From contig JADJHP010000010.1 in NCBI GenBank assembly GCA_016707525.1, positions 62,001-126,000 of the forward strand: a stretch of 64,000 nt of DNA. Reading direction: 5' to 3'. The DNA is from Ignavibacteriota bacterium. Its GTDB lineage: Bacteria; Bacteroidota; Ignavibacteria; UBA10030; UBA6906. The translations under genes and the position numbers were made by a program. Below, one piece after another: positions 26,002-36,821 of this stretch; the first letter of the stretch is position 1, and the number at the start of each line of letters is the position of its first letter. The notes beneath the pieces are model-generated. The model searched no databases and was not told the origin of the DNA. It saw nothing but the letters and a program-made list of their open reading frames with translations.

Positions 26002-29000
26002 ATGACCTTGCGTCCAAAGTTCCTTTGGCTGGGCTTTGCTGTCGCATTCCTTTCCACTGCCGTGATCTCCCAGCCGACCAACCTGAACACGATCGGAACC
26101 TTCGAAGGTTCGATGCCGTCGTTCTGGAACGTCGGCAATGCCGGTGGTGCAAAGTTGACGTGGGCAACGGACCAGCACCGGTCAGGTCTTCGGTCCCTCA
26201 AGATCGAAAAGACCACGACCGGCGACAGTGCCTCGTTCGTGTCGGACAACATGGCCGACATCTGGGCCCCGTTCCACAACAAGAACGTCGACATCTTCCT
26301 CGGCGCATGGGTCCGCACCCAGGGCGTCAACACCGCCCCTGCGAACGACGATGCGCGGTGGTTCATCATCCACGAATTCTACGATACGCTGGGTGTGAAG
26401 ATCGGTACCTTCAAGCTGCCGGTGCCGCAGACCTCCGCATCGACGGGTGGCTGGGTGGCTGACACGAGTGCTCCGGGTGATGTGATCCTGCCGAAGGATT
26501 CCTACCGGACGATCGTGAAGCTTGTTGCCGGTAAGAATGCCACGGGTACGGTGTGGTTCGATGACATCATGTTCTATGGCCGCAGCGCATGGGCCGGGCA
26601 GAACTGGGGCACGAACCTCGAATTCCCCTCGGGGTACTACTACTGGCTCCCGCCGGTGGGCGGCAACGACGGCGTGCTCGACAGCGGCTTCGAGAACAGC
26701 GTCCTGACCACCGAAGCGGCACACAGCGGCCTCACCTCGTTGAAGTTCGTCCTGCCTTTCAACCGGGTTGCACATGACGGCTTCATCGGTGCGAAGCGCC
26801 TGCTCTTCAACAGCTTCGGCACAGGGATCAAGCCGGGCGACAGGGTGCGCCTTTCCGTATGGTTGAAGGCGAGCGATCTTGTGCCCGATTCCGCGGCGTT
26901 GTATCCCGGCACATGGTCGGTCGGCTTCACGCCACTCTGGTTCGCGAAGGTCGGCAACAACGACGGCTATGATGTCCTCTCCTCGAACGACTTCACGTGG
27001 CAGTTCCCCGCCGTGACGGCCTTCGACTGGAAGCAGTATACGCTCGATGTCGAGGTCCCCGCGAACGCGAAGGGGCTCGAGGTCCGCATGCACATCTATG
27101 CCCGCTTCACCGGGACGATCTACTGGGACGATCTCACCGTCGAGAAACTCGATGTCCCGACGATCACGGAAGTCGGCGGCTTTGAAGGCACCATGCCGGC
27201 ATTCTGGAACACCGGCAACGTGGGTGGCGCGAAGCTGTCGTGGGCGACCGACCAGCACCGTTCGGGCCTCCGTTCGTTGAAGATCGAGAAGACCACGACC
27301 GGCGACAGTGCGTCGTTCGTGTCGGACAACATGGCTGACATCTGGGCCCCGATCCACAACAAGAATGTGGATATCTTCCTCGGCGCATGGGTCCGCACGG
27401 AAGGCGTGAACACCGCCCCGGCAAATGACGATGCACGGTGGTTCATCATCCACGAGTTCTATGACACACTGGGCGTGAAGATCGGTACCTTCAAGCTGCC
27501 GGTGCCGCAGACCTCCGCATCGACGGGTGGCTGGGTGGCCGACACGAGCGCTCCCGGCGATGTGATCCTGCCGAAGGATTCCTACCGGACGATCGTGAAA
27601 TTGGTAGCGGGCAAGAATGCCACCGGTACCGTGTGGTTCGATGACGTCATGTTCTACGGCCGCGGCGCATGGGCCGGACAGAACTGGGGCACGAACCTCG
27701 AATTCCCGACAGGCTGGTACTACTGGCTCCCGCCGGTGGGCGGCAACGACGGTGTCCTCGACAGCGGCTTCGAGAACACGGTGGTCTCCACCGAACAGGC
27801 GCACACCGGAATGAAGTCCGTGAAGTTCGACCTGCCGTTCACCCGTGCGTCGCACGACGGCTTCATCGGTGCGAAGCGCGTGATGTTCGCATCCACGCCG
27901 ACATCGTTGTCGTCGATGGCTCCGGGTGCACCGCGCGACATCGCGCAGATCTCGGGTGTCAATCCTGGCGACAGGCTGCGCCTGTCCGTATGGCTGAAGG
28001 CGAGCAACCTCGTCCCCGATTCCGCAGCGCTGTATCCGGGCACCTGGTCGGTCGGCTTCACGCCGCTCTGGTTCGCCAAAGCCGGCAACAATGACGGCTA
28101 CGATGTGCTGTCGTCCGCCGATTACACGTGGCAGTTCCCGGCCGTGACGTCCTTCGGCTGGTCGCAGTACACGCTGGATGTCGAGGTCCCGGCGAACGCC
28201 AAAGCCCTTGAGGTCCGCCTGCATGTGTATGCACGTTTCACCGGTACCATCTACTGGGACGATCTCACCGTCGAGAAGCTGGACATCCCGGCGCTCGCGG
28301 AACCCGGGACCTTCGAAGGCACCATGCCGGCGTTCTGGAATGTCGGCAATGCTGGTGGAGCAACGCTCTCATGGGCAACGGACCAGCATCGGTCAGGCCT
28401 CCGATCCCTGAAGATCGCGAAGACCACCACAGGCGACAGTTCGTCGTTCGTGTCCGACAACATGGCCGACATCTGGGCCCCGATCCACAACAAGAACGTG
28501 GACATCTTCCTCGGCGCATGGGTCCGCACGGAAGGCGTGAATACCGCCCCGGCGAACGACGATGCGCGGTGGTTCATCATCCATGAGTTCTACGACACGC
28601 TGGGCGTGAAGATCGGTACGTTCAAGCTCCCCGTGCCGCAGACGTCAGCATCGACCGGTGGCTGGGTGGCAGACACGAGTGCTCCGGGCGATGTGATCCT
28701 GCCGAAGGATTCCTACCGGACGATCGTCAAGCTGGTTGCGGGTAAGAATGCGACCGGTACCGTGTGGTTCGACGACATCATGTTCTACGGCCGTGCCGCA
28801 TGGGCAGGCCAGAACTGGGGTACGAACCTCGAATTCCCGACAGGCTGGTACTACTGGCTGCCGCCGGTGGGTGGCAATGACGGCGTTCTCGCCGATGGTT
28901 TTGAGAACACGGTGGTCTCCACCGAGGCCGCACATACCGGGATGAAGTCGCTGAAGTTCGACCTGCCGTTCACGCGCGCATCACACGACGGCTTCGTCGG

Positions 29001-29673
29001 GTTGAAGCGTGTTGCTCTCGGCACCAACGTGAAGTCCGGCGACGTCATCCGCATCACCGCGTGGTTGAAGGCATCCAACCTTGTACCGGATTCCGCGGCA
29101 CTGTATCCCGGCACGTGGTCGGTCGGCCTCACTCCGCTCTGGTTCGCAAAGGGCGGGAACAACGACGGCTACGATGTGATGCAGTCAAGCGACTACACAT
29201 GGCAGTTCCCGGCAGTGACGTCCTTCGACTGGACGCCGTATACGCTGGATCTCGTTGTGCCGGAAAACGCCAAAGTGCTTGAGGTCCGGACACATATCTA
29301 TGCACGCTTCACCGGGACGATCTACTGGGACGATATCACGGTCCAGGTGATCGGCGCACTCACCGGCGTGGCAGGTGCGAAGGACCAGATGCCGAAGACG
29401 TATGAACTGGGCGAGAACTATCCGAACCCGTTCAACCCGTCGACGACGCTGCAGTTCGGCTTGCCGACGGATGGACAGGCATCCATCGCCATCTTCAACA
29501 CGCTGGGTCAGGAGATCCGGAGGCTGGCGGATGGCTTCTATGCCGCTGGCCGCTATGAAGTCGTGTGGGATGGCCGCGACAACAGCGGTCGGACGGTGGG
29601 CACGGGCGTGTATCTCTATCGCCTTGTTGCCGGCCAGACGGCCGTGGTCAAGAAGATGCTGCTTGTAAAGTAG
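26002..29673 (+). CDS. secreted three-repeat carbohydrate-binding-like protein with T9SS sorting domain
   Basis: A 1223-residue protein with a signal peptide (about 1-27) and three large near-identical units beginning F-E-G-(S/T)-M-P-(S/A)-F-W-N at about residues 33, 393 and 766. Each unit looks like two beta-sandwich carbohydrate-binding modules and ends T-G-T-I-Y-W-D-D. The tail is a sorting domain (E-N-Y-P-N-P-F-N-P-S-T-T). Repeat spacing in DNA is 1080 and then 1131 bases, because unit 2 carries a 17-residue insertion near 27890-27955. GGAGG (25992-25996) fixes the start. It is the first structural gene after LacI and is followed by a terminator, as expected for an abundant surface protein. 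The ligand is unknown; the locus suggests mannan or a related glycan. Confidence 0.85.
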   Translation: MTLRPKFLWLGFAVAFLSTAVISQPTNLNTIGTFEGSMPSFWNVGNAGGAKLTWATDQHRSGLRSLKIEKTTTGDSASFVSDNMADIWAPFHNKNVDIFLGAWVRTQGVNTAPANDDARWFIIHEFYDTLGVKIGTFKLPVPQTSASTGGWVADTSAPGDVILPKDSYRTIVKLVAGKNATGTVWFDDIMFYGRSAWAGQNWGTNLEFPSGYYYWLPPVGGNDGVLDSGFENSVLTTEAAHSGLTSLKFVLPFNRVAHDGFIGAKRLLFNSFGTGIKPGDRVRLSVWLKASDLVPDSAALYPGTWSVGFTPLWFAKVGNNDGYDVLSSNDFTWQFPAVTAFDWKQYTLDVEVPANAKGLEVRMHIYARFTGTIYWDDLTVEKLDVPTITEVGGFEGTMPAFWNTGNVGGAKLSWATDQHRSGLRSLKIEKTTTGDSASFVSDNMADIWAPIHNKNVDIFLGAWVRTEGVNTAPANDDARWFIIHEFYDTLGVKIGTFKLPVPQTSASTGGWVADTSAPGDVILPKDSYRTIVKLVAGKNATGTVWFDDVMFYGRGAWAGQNWGTNLEFPTGWYYWLPPVGGNDGVLDSGFENTVVSTEQAHTGMKSVKFDLPFTRASHDGFIGAKRVMFASTPTSLSSMAPGAPRDIAQISGVNPGDRLRLSVWLKASNLVPDSAALYPGTWSVGFTPLWFAKAGNNDGYDVLSSADYTWQFPAVTSFGWSQYTLDVEVPANAKALEVRLHVYARFTGTIYWDDLTVEKLDIPALAEPGTFEGTMPAFWNVGNAGGATLSWATDQHRSGLRSLKIAKTTTGDSSSFVSDNMADIWAPIHNKNVDIFLGAWVRTEGVNTAPANDDARWFIIHEFYDTLGVKIGTFKLPVPQTSASTGGWVADTSAPGDVILPKDSYRTIVKLVAGKNATGTVWFDDIMFYGRAAWAGQNWGTNLEFPTGWYYWLPPVGGNDGVLADGFENTVVSTEAAHTGMKSLKFDLPFTRASHDGFVGLKRVALGTNVKSGDVIRITAWLKASNLVPDSAALYPGTWSVGLTPLWFAKGGNNDGYDVMQSSDYTWQFPAVTSFDWTPYTLDLVVPENAKVLEVRTHIYARFTGTIYWDDITVQVIGALTGVAGAKDQMPKTYELGENYPNPFNPSTTLQFGLPTDGQASIAIFNTLGQEIRRLADGFYAAGRYEVVWDGRDNSGRTVGTGVYLYRLVAGQTAVVKKMLLVK
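26083..29340 (+). repeat. three long intragenic tandem repeats
   Basis: Units start near 26083, 27163 and 28294. Stretches are almost identical at DNA level; for example, 59 of 60 bases match between 26401-26460 and 27481-27540. Such conservation points to recent duplication or ongoing gene conversion, and it is also a risk for assembly collapse. Confidence 0.85.
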
Positions 29674-29683
29674 CAGGTCACGC

Positions 29684-29719
29684 AGGGGATGCCCGGTCCG
29701 GGCATCCCCTGTTCTGTTT
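29684..29719 (+). terminator. intrinsic terminator inside the LacI locus
   Basis: A stem AGGGGATGCCC/GGGCATCCCCT (29684-29710, loop GGTCC) is followed by GTTCTGTTT. It lies 10 bases after the repeat-protein stop and 26 bases before the TonB receptor start. It probably attenuates rather than ends transcription, because no promoter fits in the remaining gap. Confidence 0.8.
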
Positions 29720-29736
29720 ACACGGAGAGCATGACC

Positions 29737-32433
29737 ATGAGGACTGTCCTAGTAACCTGCCTGATCGCCGTCCTGTGTGGGACCGCGGCTGTCCATGGCG
29801 GAACGACAGGGAAGATCGCGGGGAAGGTCACGGATGCCCGGACCGGTGAGCCACTCATCGGTGTGAATGTGCTTGTTGTCGGCATGACGCTCGGGGCAAG
29901 TTCGGACGTTGAAGGTGAATACTATATCCTCAATGTCCCTCCCGGCACCTACACCATCAAAGCGTCGTCCGTGGGGTATGCCCCCATGACCGTGAACGCG
30001 GTGAGGGTGACCGTCGACCAGACCACGCGCATCCCGTTCCAGCTCGGTTCCCAGACGGTGGAGATGGGCGATGTGCTCATTACCGCCGAACGTCCCATCG
30101 TGCAGAAGGACCTGACCTCCACGACCTCATCGGTGAGCGGCGACGAGATCGCTGCGCTGCCGCTGGAGGATGTGGCATCGGTCGTGAATCTGCAGGCCGG
30201 TGTGGTGGACGGGCATTTCCGGGGCGGTCGATCCAATGAAGTGAAGTATCTCATCGATGGTGTGGCGGTGAACGATGTGTTCTCCGGCGGGTACACCATG
30301 CAGGCCGAAGTGAACAGCATCGCGGAAGTGCAGGTGTTGAGCGGCACATTCAATGCCGAATATGGCGAGGCCATGTCCGGTATCGTGAACCAGGTGACAA
30401 AGATCGCGGGCGAACGGTATACCGGTGAGGCTTCCGGCTACATCGGTGGATATATGAGCAACAGGACGGACCTGTTCACCGGTCGAGCGGCAAAGAAGTT
30501 CCTCGGGTTCCTGCCCGACCTCTATTCTACGGTGTACAACGTGCAGGCGAGCCTGAGCGGTCCTCTTCCGGTGTTGCCCGAGCTTTTCAGCTTCTTCGCT
30601 TCGGGGCGTTCTCTGGATGACCACGGTTCGATCTATGGCACGCGGCAATTCAATCCCTCCGATTCCTCCAATTTCTCCGCCAACGATCCCGCCGCATGGC
30701 ATATCGGGAACACCGGCGATGGCACCGCGGTCGCGATGAATTCCTCGCGCCGCCTCACGCTGCAAGCCAAGCTGCAGGCGCAAGTAGGAAGCGGGAAGGG
30801 GATCGTCCTCCAGGGGTTGTATCAGCAGAATACCTACCGCGAATACGACCATGCGTTCCGGCTGAACCCGGACGGCGATTACGAGCGGCACCAGACAAGC
30901 GTTCTGGTGAGCGGCGGCTACACCCATGTGTTCGGCGGATCGTCGTTCCTGGACGCCACGGGGTCGGTCTATGTCAGCGATTACAAGCAATACGTCTTTG
31001 AGAACCCGTACGACGCACGCTATGTGAACCCCGAGCGGCTGCAGGATGCAGGTGGGAACTCGTTCCTGACCGGGGGGACGGCCAACTGGCATTTCAAGCA
31101 CACCACCACCACGGCAACGGGACGTCTCGACTTCACCTCGCAGCTCACTGCGGTGCATCAGTTCAAGATGGGAGTGGAAGCACAGTTGCACACGCTGAAG
31201 TATGAAGACTTCCAGATCCGCATCGATGCGACCACCGGCTACCGGCCGCAACTGCCCCCGGTGGGGAGCTTCGACTTCAATGCGTACACGAACCACCCGA
31301 AGCAGTTCGCCGCCTACATCCAGGACAAGATCGAATTGGAGTACCTGGTGGTGAACGCCGGGCTGCGGTTCGATTACTTCGAGCCCGACGGGATGACGCT
31401 GGTGAATGCGGACAGTATCGCGTCTCTGGACACCATGCAGCCGCCGTACTCCGGTCCGCTCTTCGCAAAGGCAAAGGCCAAGTTCCAGATCAGCCCGCGC
31501 TTCGGCATCTCGTATCCGATCACCGACCGGGGCGCCGTGCATCTTTCCTATGGCCATTTCTTCCAGATCCCGGCCTTCTCGTACCTGTACAAGAATCCCA
31601 GTTTCCGCATCCCGCTCACAGGCAACTATCCCGAGTTCGTCGGGAACACGATCGGGAATGCGGACCTCGAGCCGCAGCGCACCACGATGTATGAGATCGG
31701 CCTCCAGCAGGAGATCGCTCCGGCCATCGGTGTGACGTTGACCGGCTACTACAAGGACATCAGGAACCTGCTGGGCCTGGAGATCCACACCAAGAATGAT
31801 TTCAAGAAGTACGGGAAGTACGTGAACCGGAACTACGGCTCCGTCCGCGGCATCACGGTCTCCTTTGAGAAGCGGCTCACCGATGGGTTCGGTGCCAACG
31901 TCGACTATACCTATCAGATCGCCCGTGGCGACGCATCGGACCCAAGCGACGACTACAACAAGGCGCAGGCGAGTCCGCCCATCGAGAGCAACCGGGCCTT
32001 CGTGCCGTTAAGCTGGGACCGCAGGCATTCGTTGAACGCCACGCTCACGATGGGGACGCCGGGGGACTTCATCGCGAGCGTCATTGCCCGCTTCGGTTCG
32101 GGGTTGCCGTACACGCCGTCGCTGGTGAACCAGCGCACGGGATTGGAGAACTCCGACAACCGTCCGGCGATCCTCAGCGTGGATCTGTACGGCACCAAAG
32201 AGTTCGAGCTCGACGGGCTTGTGCTGTCGGTCTTTGTGAAGGTCTACAACGTGTTCGACACGGCCAACGAGCTGAACGTCTTCGGCGACACCGGCCGTGC
32301 CGGCTATACGCTCGAGTTGACCCGGGCGCAGGAGGCACCGCGCGGTGCCAACACCCTCGCGCAATACTATACGCGCCCTGATTTCTATTCCGCACCGCGG
32401 CAGGTGGTTGTCGGTGCTTCCGTAGGTTTCTGA
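29737..32433 (+). CDS. TonB-dependent receptor, SusC-like (cassette 2)
   Basis: An 898-residue receptor with a signal peptide (about 1-22), a carboxypeptidase-regulatory-like domain (about 23-110; G-K-I-A-G-K-V-T-D), a plug (about 120-225; F-R-G-G-R-S and S-G-T-F-N-A-E-Y-G-E) and a barrel ending V-G-A-S-V-G-F. It is clearly paralogous to the receptor at 9677. ATG 29737 is chosen over 29731 because GGAGAG (29724-29729) is then seven bases away. It is placed within a sugar locus and lacks SusD. It probably imports oligosaccharides that the ABC importer at 38429-41441 then takes across the inner membrane. Confidence 0.92.
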   Translation: MRTVLVTCLIAVLCGTAAVHGGTTGKIAGKVTDARTGEPLIGVNVLVVGMTLGASSDVEGEYYILNVPPGTYTIKASSVGYAPMTVNAVRVTVDQTTRIPFQLGSQTVEMGDVLITAERPIVQKDLTSTTSSVSGDEIAALPLEDVASVVNLQAGVVDGHFRGGRSNEVKYLIDGVAVNDVFSGGYTMQAEVNSIAEVQVLSGTFNAEYGEAMSGIVNQVTKIAGERYTGEASGYIGGYMSNRTDLFTGRAAKKFLGFLPDLYSTVYNVQASLSGPLPVLPELFSFFASGRSLDDHGSIYGTRQFNPSDSSNFSANDPAAWHIGNTGDGTAVAMNSSRRLTLQAKLQAQVGSGKGIVLQGLYQQNTYREYDHAFRLNPDGDYERHQTSVLVSGGYTHVFGGSSFLDATGSVYVSDYKQYVFENPYDARYVNPERLQDAGGNSFLTGGTANWHFKHTTTTATGRLDFTSQLTAVHQFKMGVEAQLHTLKYEDFQIRIDATTGYRPQLPPVGSFDFNAYTNHPKQFAAYIQDKIELEYLVVNAGLRFDYFEPDGMTLVNADSIASLDTMQPPYSGPLFAKAKAKFQISPRFGISYPITDRGAVHLSYGHFFQIPAFSYLYKNPSFRIPLTGNYPEFVGNTIGNADLEPQRTTMYEIGLQQEIAPAIGVTLTGYYKDIRNLLGLEIHTKNDFKKYGKYVNRNYGSVRGITVSFEKRLTDGFGANVDYTYQIARGDASDPSDDYNKAQASPPIESNRAFVPLSWDRRHSLNATLTMGTPGDFIASVIARFGSGLPYTPSLVNQRTGLENSDNRPAILSVDLYGTKEFELDGLVLSVFVKVYNVFDTANELNVFGDTGRAGYTLELTRAQEAPRGANTLAQYYTRPDFYSAPRQVVVGASVGF

Positions 32434-32477
32434 AGCCTTCTGTTCACGAGAGGGATCTCACAGCAACGAGGTTGGAT

Positions 32478-35400
32478 ATGCAGTGGACGATGCATAACGC
32501 GTGGCGCCTGATGGTCCTGGTGCCCCTGTGTGCGATGCTCACCGGTACCGGACAGGCGCAGGTCCTGGTGGACAAGAACAAGGGAACGCACAATGAGACG
32601 AAGAAGGGATACATGGACGGGAACCTGGTGGGGACCGTCTATTATAACTTCGGCGAGGTGGCGGACTGGCAGAACGAACCGGTGCGGAGCGGCGTGTGGC
32701 CGAAAGGCACGAACCACACGTATGTCGATGGCGTCGCCATGATCGTCCAGGCCGAAGCCACGGCCCCGGACCCTGCGAACCCGGCCTCGACGCTCCTGTT
32801 CCATCCCCTCGAGACGAACTACTATGAGTACACCCGCTACGACCGTTCGACCGGCGTGACGTACGGCTGGTGGCCGTTGCCGGGATACGCCGCACGCTTT
32901 CAGAACAGTCCGGCCGTGAGCAACGACCAGAAGACCTGGCCGACACACTGGCCCGACCGGCTGTCGGATTGGGATGGGTACTGGAACGGGTATTTCGGGA
33001 AGGGTATTCAGAATGCGGACCTGGAAACGTACTTCGTGTATGACGACAACGAGGACCAGGAGTACGCATCGCGATACCGGTTCTATCCGGATGCAGCCGA
33101 CACCACGCGCGGTGGGCTGGGGATGCAGGTGCGCGCGCGTGGCTTCCAGTGGTCGCAGGTCCTTGCCGAGGACGTGATCTTCTGGCACTATGAGATCACC
33201 AACATGTCCACCACCGACTATGCGCGCACATTGTTCGCACAGTATGTGGACTGGGGGATCGGCGGACACGACAACTCCTCCAACAACGCGGGCGATTAAA
33301 ACAAGCTGCTGAACATCTCGTATGCGTGGTCCACCGTGTCGCGCGGCAACCCCGGCAACTGGAGTCCCGTCGGCATGTCCGGCTATGCGTTCCTGGAGAG
33401 CCCCGGACTGGCGAACGATGCGAAGGACAATGACCTGGATGGGCTCACGGATGAGCGGCGTGACAACATCGCACGCGTGTTCATCACCGATCCGTTCAGC
33501 GATCCGTACCTCAGGGATGTCGCGCATGATACGGCGGCGTTCCGGACATTCTACGGCCTCCCCTGGAAGGCGCACTGGGATGCGGATGAGAACTGCAACT
33601 GGCGGCCGTTCGAGGATGTGAACAAGAACACCAGCTGGGATGCCGGAGAGCCATTGAACGACGATGCCGGGTCGGACGGTATCGGTCCGCTCGATGAAGG
33701 GTACCTCGGGCCGGATGTGGATGGGACCGAAGCGAATGGCCGTCCGGACCAGGGTGAGCCGAATTTCGGGATCCTGGACAAGGACGAATCGGACCAGCTC
33801 GGCCTGACGGGATTTCTTATTTCGTCCGTGCATACCTACGATCTGAACAATGACGAACGGAACTGGCAGGCGCTCTCCTCGCTGCCGGCGCCGCATGGCG
33901 GCGAACTTGTGGGTGTCAACCTGGCGAACCACTTCTCCAGCTACCTCTTCCCACTGGCAGGGCGGAACAGTTATGGCGCGCAGACGGGGACGATCGGGGA
34001 GACGGGGGGATCGGAGCGGTTCTCCATGGCGATGATCTACGGCATGGACCTGAGCGATCTGTTCCGCCGCAAGCGCACCGTGCAGCAGATCTACAACGCC
34101 AGCTACCGCTTCGCAAAGCCTCCCGAGAAGCCTTCGGTGAAGGCCATTCCGGGTGACGGGCGGGTGACGCTGTACTGGGACGACCGTGCGGAGAAGACGT
34201 TCGATGCATTCTATCAGCGGTACAATTTTGAAGGATACCGGATCTACAGGAGCACCGATCCGAACTTCCTCGAGGCCAAGACCGTCACCGACGCCTATGG
34301 CAAGGCGACCTACCGGAAACCGCTCGCGCAGTTCGATGTCGTGGACGGCGTCACCGGCCTCCATCCGGTGGATGTGAACGGCGCGCTCTTCTATCTGGGT
34401 GATGATTCGGGGTTGCAGCACTCGTTCGTGGATTCGACGGTGCAGAACGGGCAGACCTATTACTACGCCGTGGTATCGTACGATCAGGGGTTCACGACGA
34501 CCACCATCCAGGGAGAATTCCTGGGCATCCCGCCGTCGGAGTGCACCAGCATCATCAAGACCGACATCAACGGGCAGGCGAAGACGGACATCAACACCTC
34601 GGTGGTGATACCGCGGGCGGCGGCGGCGGGATACATCGCGGCGCAGCTCCCGATGGTGGCGGTGACAGGCCCGGGCACGGGCACCGTGACCGCCCGGATC
34701 CTGGATCCCGATTCCCTCCGTCCGAAACATATGTACAAGCTCGCCTTCATCGATTCCACGGCATACCACACCGCACCCAATCCGTACTACTACCTTGTGG
34801 ACATGACGCGGGGCGACACGCTCATCAGGCCGCAGCGGATGACCGGACGGAACGTGACGACCCCGGCGCTTGCCGGTTTCGCGCTGACCCTGCAGAACGA
34901 CCAGACGGTGGACATCGACCGGGTGAAGACCGGATGGAAGACGGGGAGCAGCAACTACGTCGTTGAGGCGGGTTTCAACTCGGCGTTCGGACAGGGAGCG
35001 CTGGCGATACGCCGCGTGAACTATCCGGCAGACTTCGAGATCCGGTTCACCGCGCCGGGGCAGGGTGTGGTGGCGCTGCCGCGCTCCACGTTCTCCGAAC
35101 CGAATCCTTCCAACGTGATCGTGAAGAACATCACCGAGAACCAGGACAGTCTCTCCATCGTGTTCTTTGACGAGAACAGCAATGCGGAACTCGAACCGGG
35201 CGAAGCACTCTTCATTGCCGTCGGCGATTCGGCGGGCAAACGTCCGGCATCGTTCCGTGAGGCACAGTTCACCTGGTCCATCGCCTTCACGAAGGATACG
35301 CTGCTGTCGGTGCAGCGGGCGCCCGTTGCCGGGGATGTGTACCGGATCATGACCACGAAGCCCTTCCGGACCGGCGAGTACTTCGGGTTCCAGTCGGTGC

Positions 35401-35747
35401 CACCGGGGTATGATGCGGCTCGTGCGCAGACCGATCTCGCAAAGGTCGCGGTGGTCCCGAACCCCTACGCAGGTGCAGCCTCGTGGGAGCCGGCGACCAC
35501 ATCGGTCGGCCGCGGAGAGCGGCGCGTGTTCTTCATCCACCTGCCACGCACATGCTCCATCCGCATCTACACGATCGCAGGGCGCCTGGTGCAGACCCTC
35601 GAGCATGCATCATCGATCGACGACGGCCAGGAGTCGTGGAACCTTGTATCGCGCGACGGCATGGACATCGCCTTCGGTGTGTATGTCTTCCACGTCGACG
35701 CCCCCGGGATCGGGACCATGATCGGCAAATTCGCAGTCCTCAAGTAA
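32478..35747 (+). pseudogene. large secreted T9SS protein (cassette 2), interrupted by one in-frame TAA
   Basis: This is the paralogue of the 1135-residue protein at 12565: a signal peptide (about 1-28), the D-E-x-x-D-Q-L-G-L-T region, a fibronectin-like segment (about 550-690) and a C-terminal sorting-type domain ending G-K-F-A-V-L-K. The reading frame is open over 1090 codons except for TAA at 33297-33299. There the sequence reads G-D-stop-N-K-L-L-N-I-S-Y, whereas the paralogue has S-F-D-K-L-L-D-I-T-Y, so a Tyr or Phe codon was probably changed. No frameshift is involved and both halves keep coding character. TAA ends other genes here, so a reassigned code is unlikely. It is a recent nonsense mutation, an assembly error or (least likely) readthrough. 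Confidence 0.8.
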
Positions 35748-35760
35748 AAGGAGAGCACGT

Positions 35761-36801
35761 ATGAACGTGCATCGCAGTGTGCTCGTAGTGCTCGCGCTTG
35801 CCCTCCCGCTGCAGGGGTTCGCGCAGATCGGTTCCCGGAACGTGGCAAAGACCGGGACCGTGGGGGCTGCCTTTCTGGAGATCCCCGCGGGGGCTGCGGC
35901 CGTCGGCATGGGGACAGCATTCGTCAGCCATGCATCGGACGCCTCGGCACTCTATTGGAATCCGGCGGGTGCCGCCCGCTTCGAGAAGAACCAGGTGCTT
36001 GCCAATCACATGTCCTGGATCGCTGAGACGCGGTTCGATTTCGCGGCGCTGATCCTCCCCCTGGGCGAGGCCGGCACGGTCGGCGTGAGCTTCCTTTCGC
36101 TCGGCATGGAGGACATGAAGGTCCGCACCGTGGATATGCCCGAAGGGACCGGAGAGTACTTCAGCGCGAACGACCTCGCGGTCGGGCTTTCCTACGCGCG
36201 CAAGCTCAGCGACCGGTTCGCGGTGGGTGCGTCCGTGAAGTACATCCAGCAGAGCATCTGGCATGAGACCGCCAGCGCATTCGCACTGGACATCGGTACG
36301 CTGTTCCGGACCGACCTGCTCGGCGGCATGGTGATCGGTGCGTCGCTCTCGAACTTCGGCACGTCGTTGACACTGGATGGCCGCGACACGCGGCAGTTCG
36401 GGCGCGTGGATGAGACCATTCTGGGATCGAACGACCGTATCCCTTCCACGATCGAGATGGATTCCTGGGAATTGCCGCTGCTCTTTCAGATCGGCGTGTC
36501 CTTCGACCCAGTTGCGGTGGATGCATACCGATGGACCGTGGCCGTGGATGCGCTCCATCCGAATGACAACGACGAGAGCATGAACATCGGCACGGAACTC
36601 GCCTACAGCGAGGCGCTGTTTCTCCGTGCCGGCTATCATTCATTGTTCCTGCCCGAGTCCGAAGGCGGGCTGTCGCTCGGCTTCGGCGTCACATCGGCAC
36701 TGCTGTTCTCATCCACGACCGACGTACAGCTCGACTATGCCTATCGGGACATGGGGCGGCTGGGGGGGGTGAACATGATCTCCTTCGGCGTACGGTTCTG
36801 A
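35761..36801 (+). CDS. PorV/PorQ-family outer-membrane protein (cassette 2)
   Basis: A 346-residue protein with a signal peptide (about 1-21, G-F-A-Q) and then the family's opening (A-A-A-V-G-M-G-T-A-F, S-D-A-S-A-L-Y-W-N-P-A-G-A), with a FadL-like barrel to the end (F-G-V-R-F). A strong AAGGAGAG site lies 8 bases upstream. It matches the protein at 15984 in order, length and many motifs (for example K-Y-I-Q-Q-S-I-W versus K-Y-I-S-Q-R-I-W). I infer a role in export or surface attachment of the neighbouring T9SS-type cargo, or in assembly of the receptor complex. Confidence 0.85.
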   Translation: MNVHRSVLVVLALALPLQGFAQIGSRNVAKTGTVGAAFLEIPAGAAAVGMGTAFVSHASDASALYWNPAGAARFEKNQVLANHMSWIAETRFDFAALILPLGEAGTVGVSFLSLGMEDMKVRTVDMPEGTGEYFSANDLAVGLSYARKLSDRFAVGASVKYIQQSIWHETASAFALDIGTLFRTDLLGGMVIGASLSNFGTSLTLDGRDTRQFGRVDETILGSNDRIPSTIEMDSWELPLLFQIGVSFDPVAVDAYRWTVAVDALHPNDNDESMNIGTELAYSEALFLRAGYHSLFLPESEGGLSLGFGVTSALLFSSTTDVQLDYAYRDMGRLGGVNMISFGVRF

Positions 36802-36821
36802 AACGGAGAGGATGACACGGG

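Noticed and set aside
33297..33299. Possible alternative genetic code (TAA read as an amino acid)
   Set aside because: TAA is the normal stop of several other genes here, for example those ending at 5979, 17033 and 35747.
32385..35606. 1073-codon minus-strand frame that spans the interrupted secreted-protein gene
   Set aside because: Although longer than either half of the plus-strand gene, it is antisense, full of Arg/His/Val/Gly and unlike any protein. The plus strand matches the paralogue at 12565.
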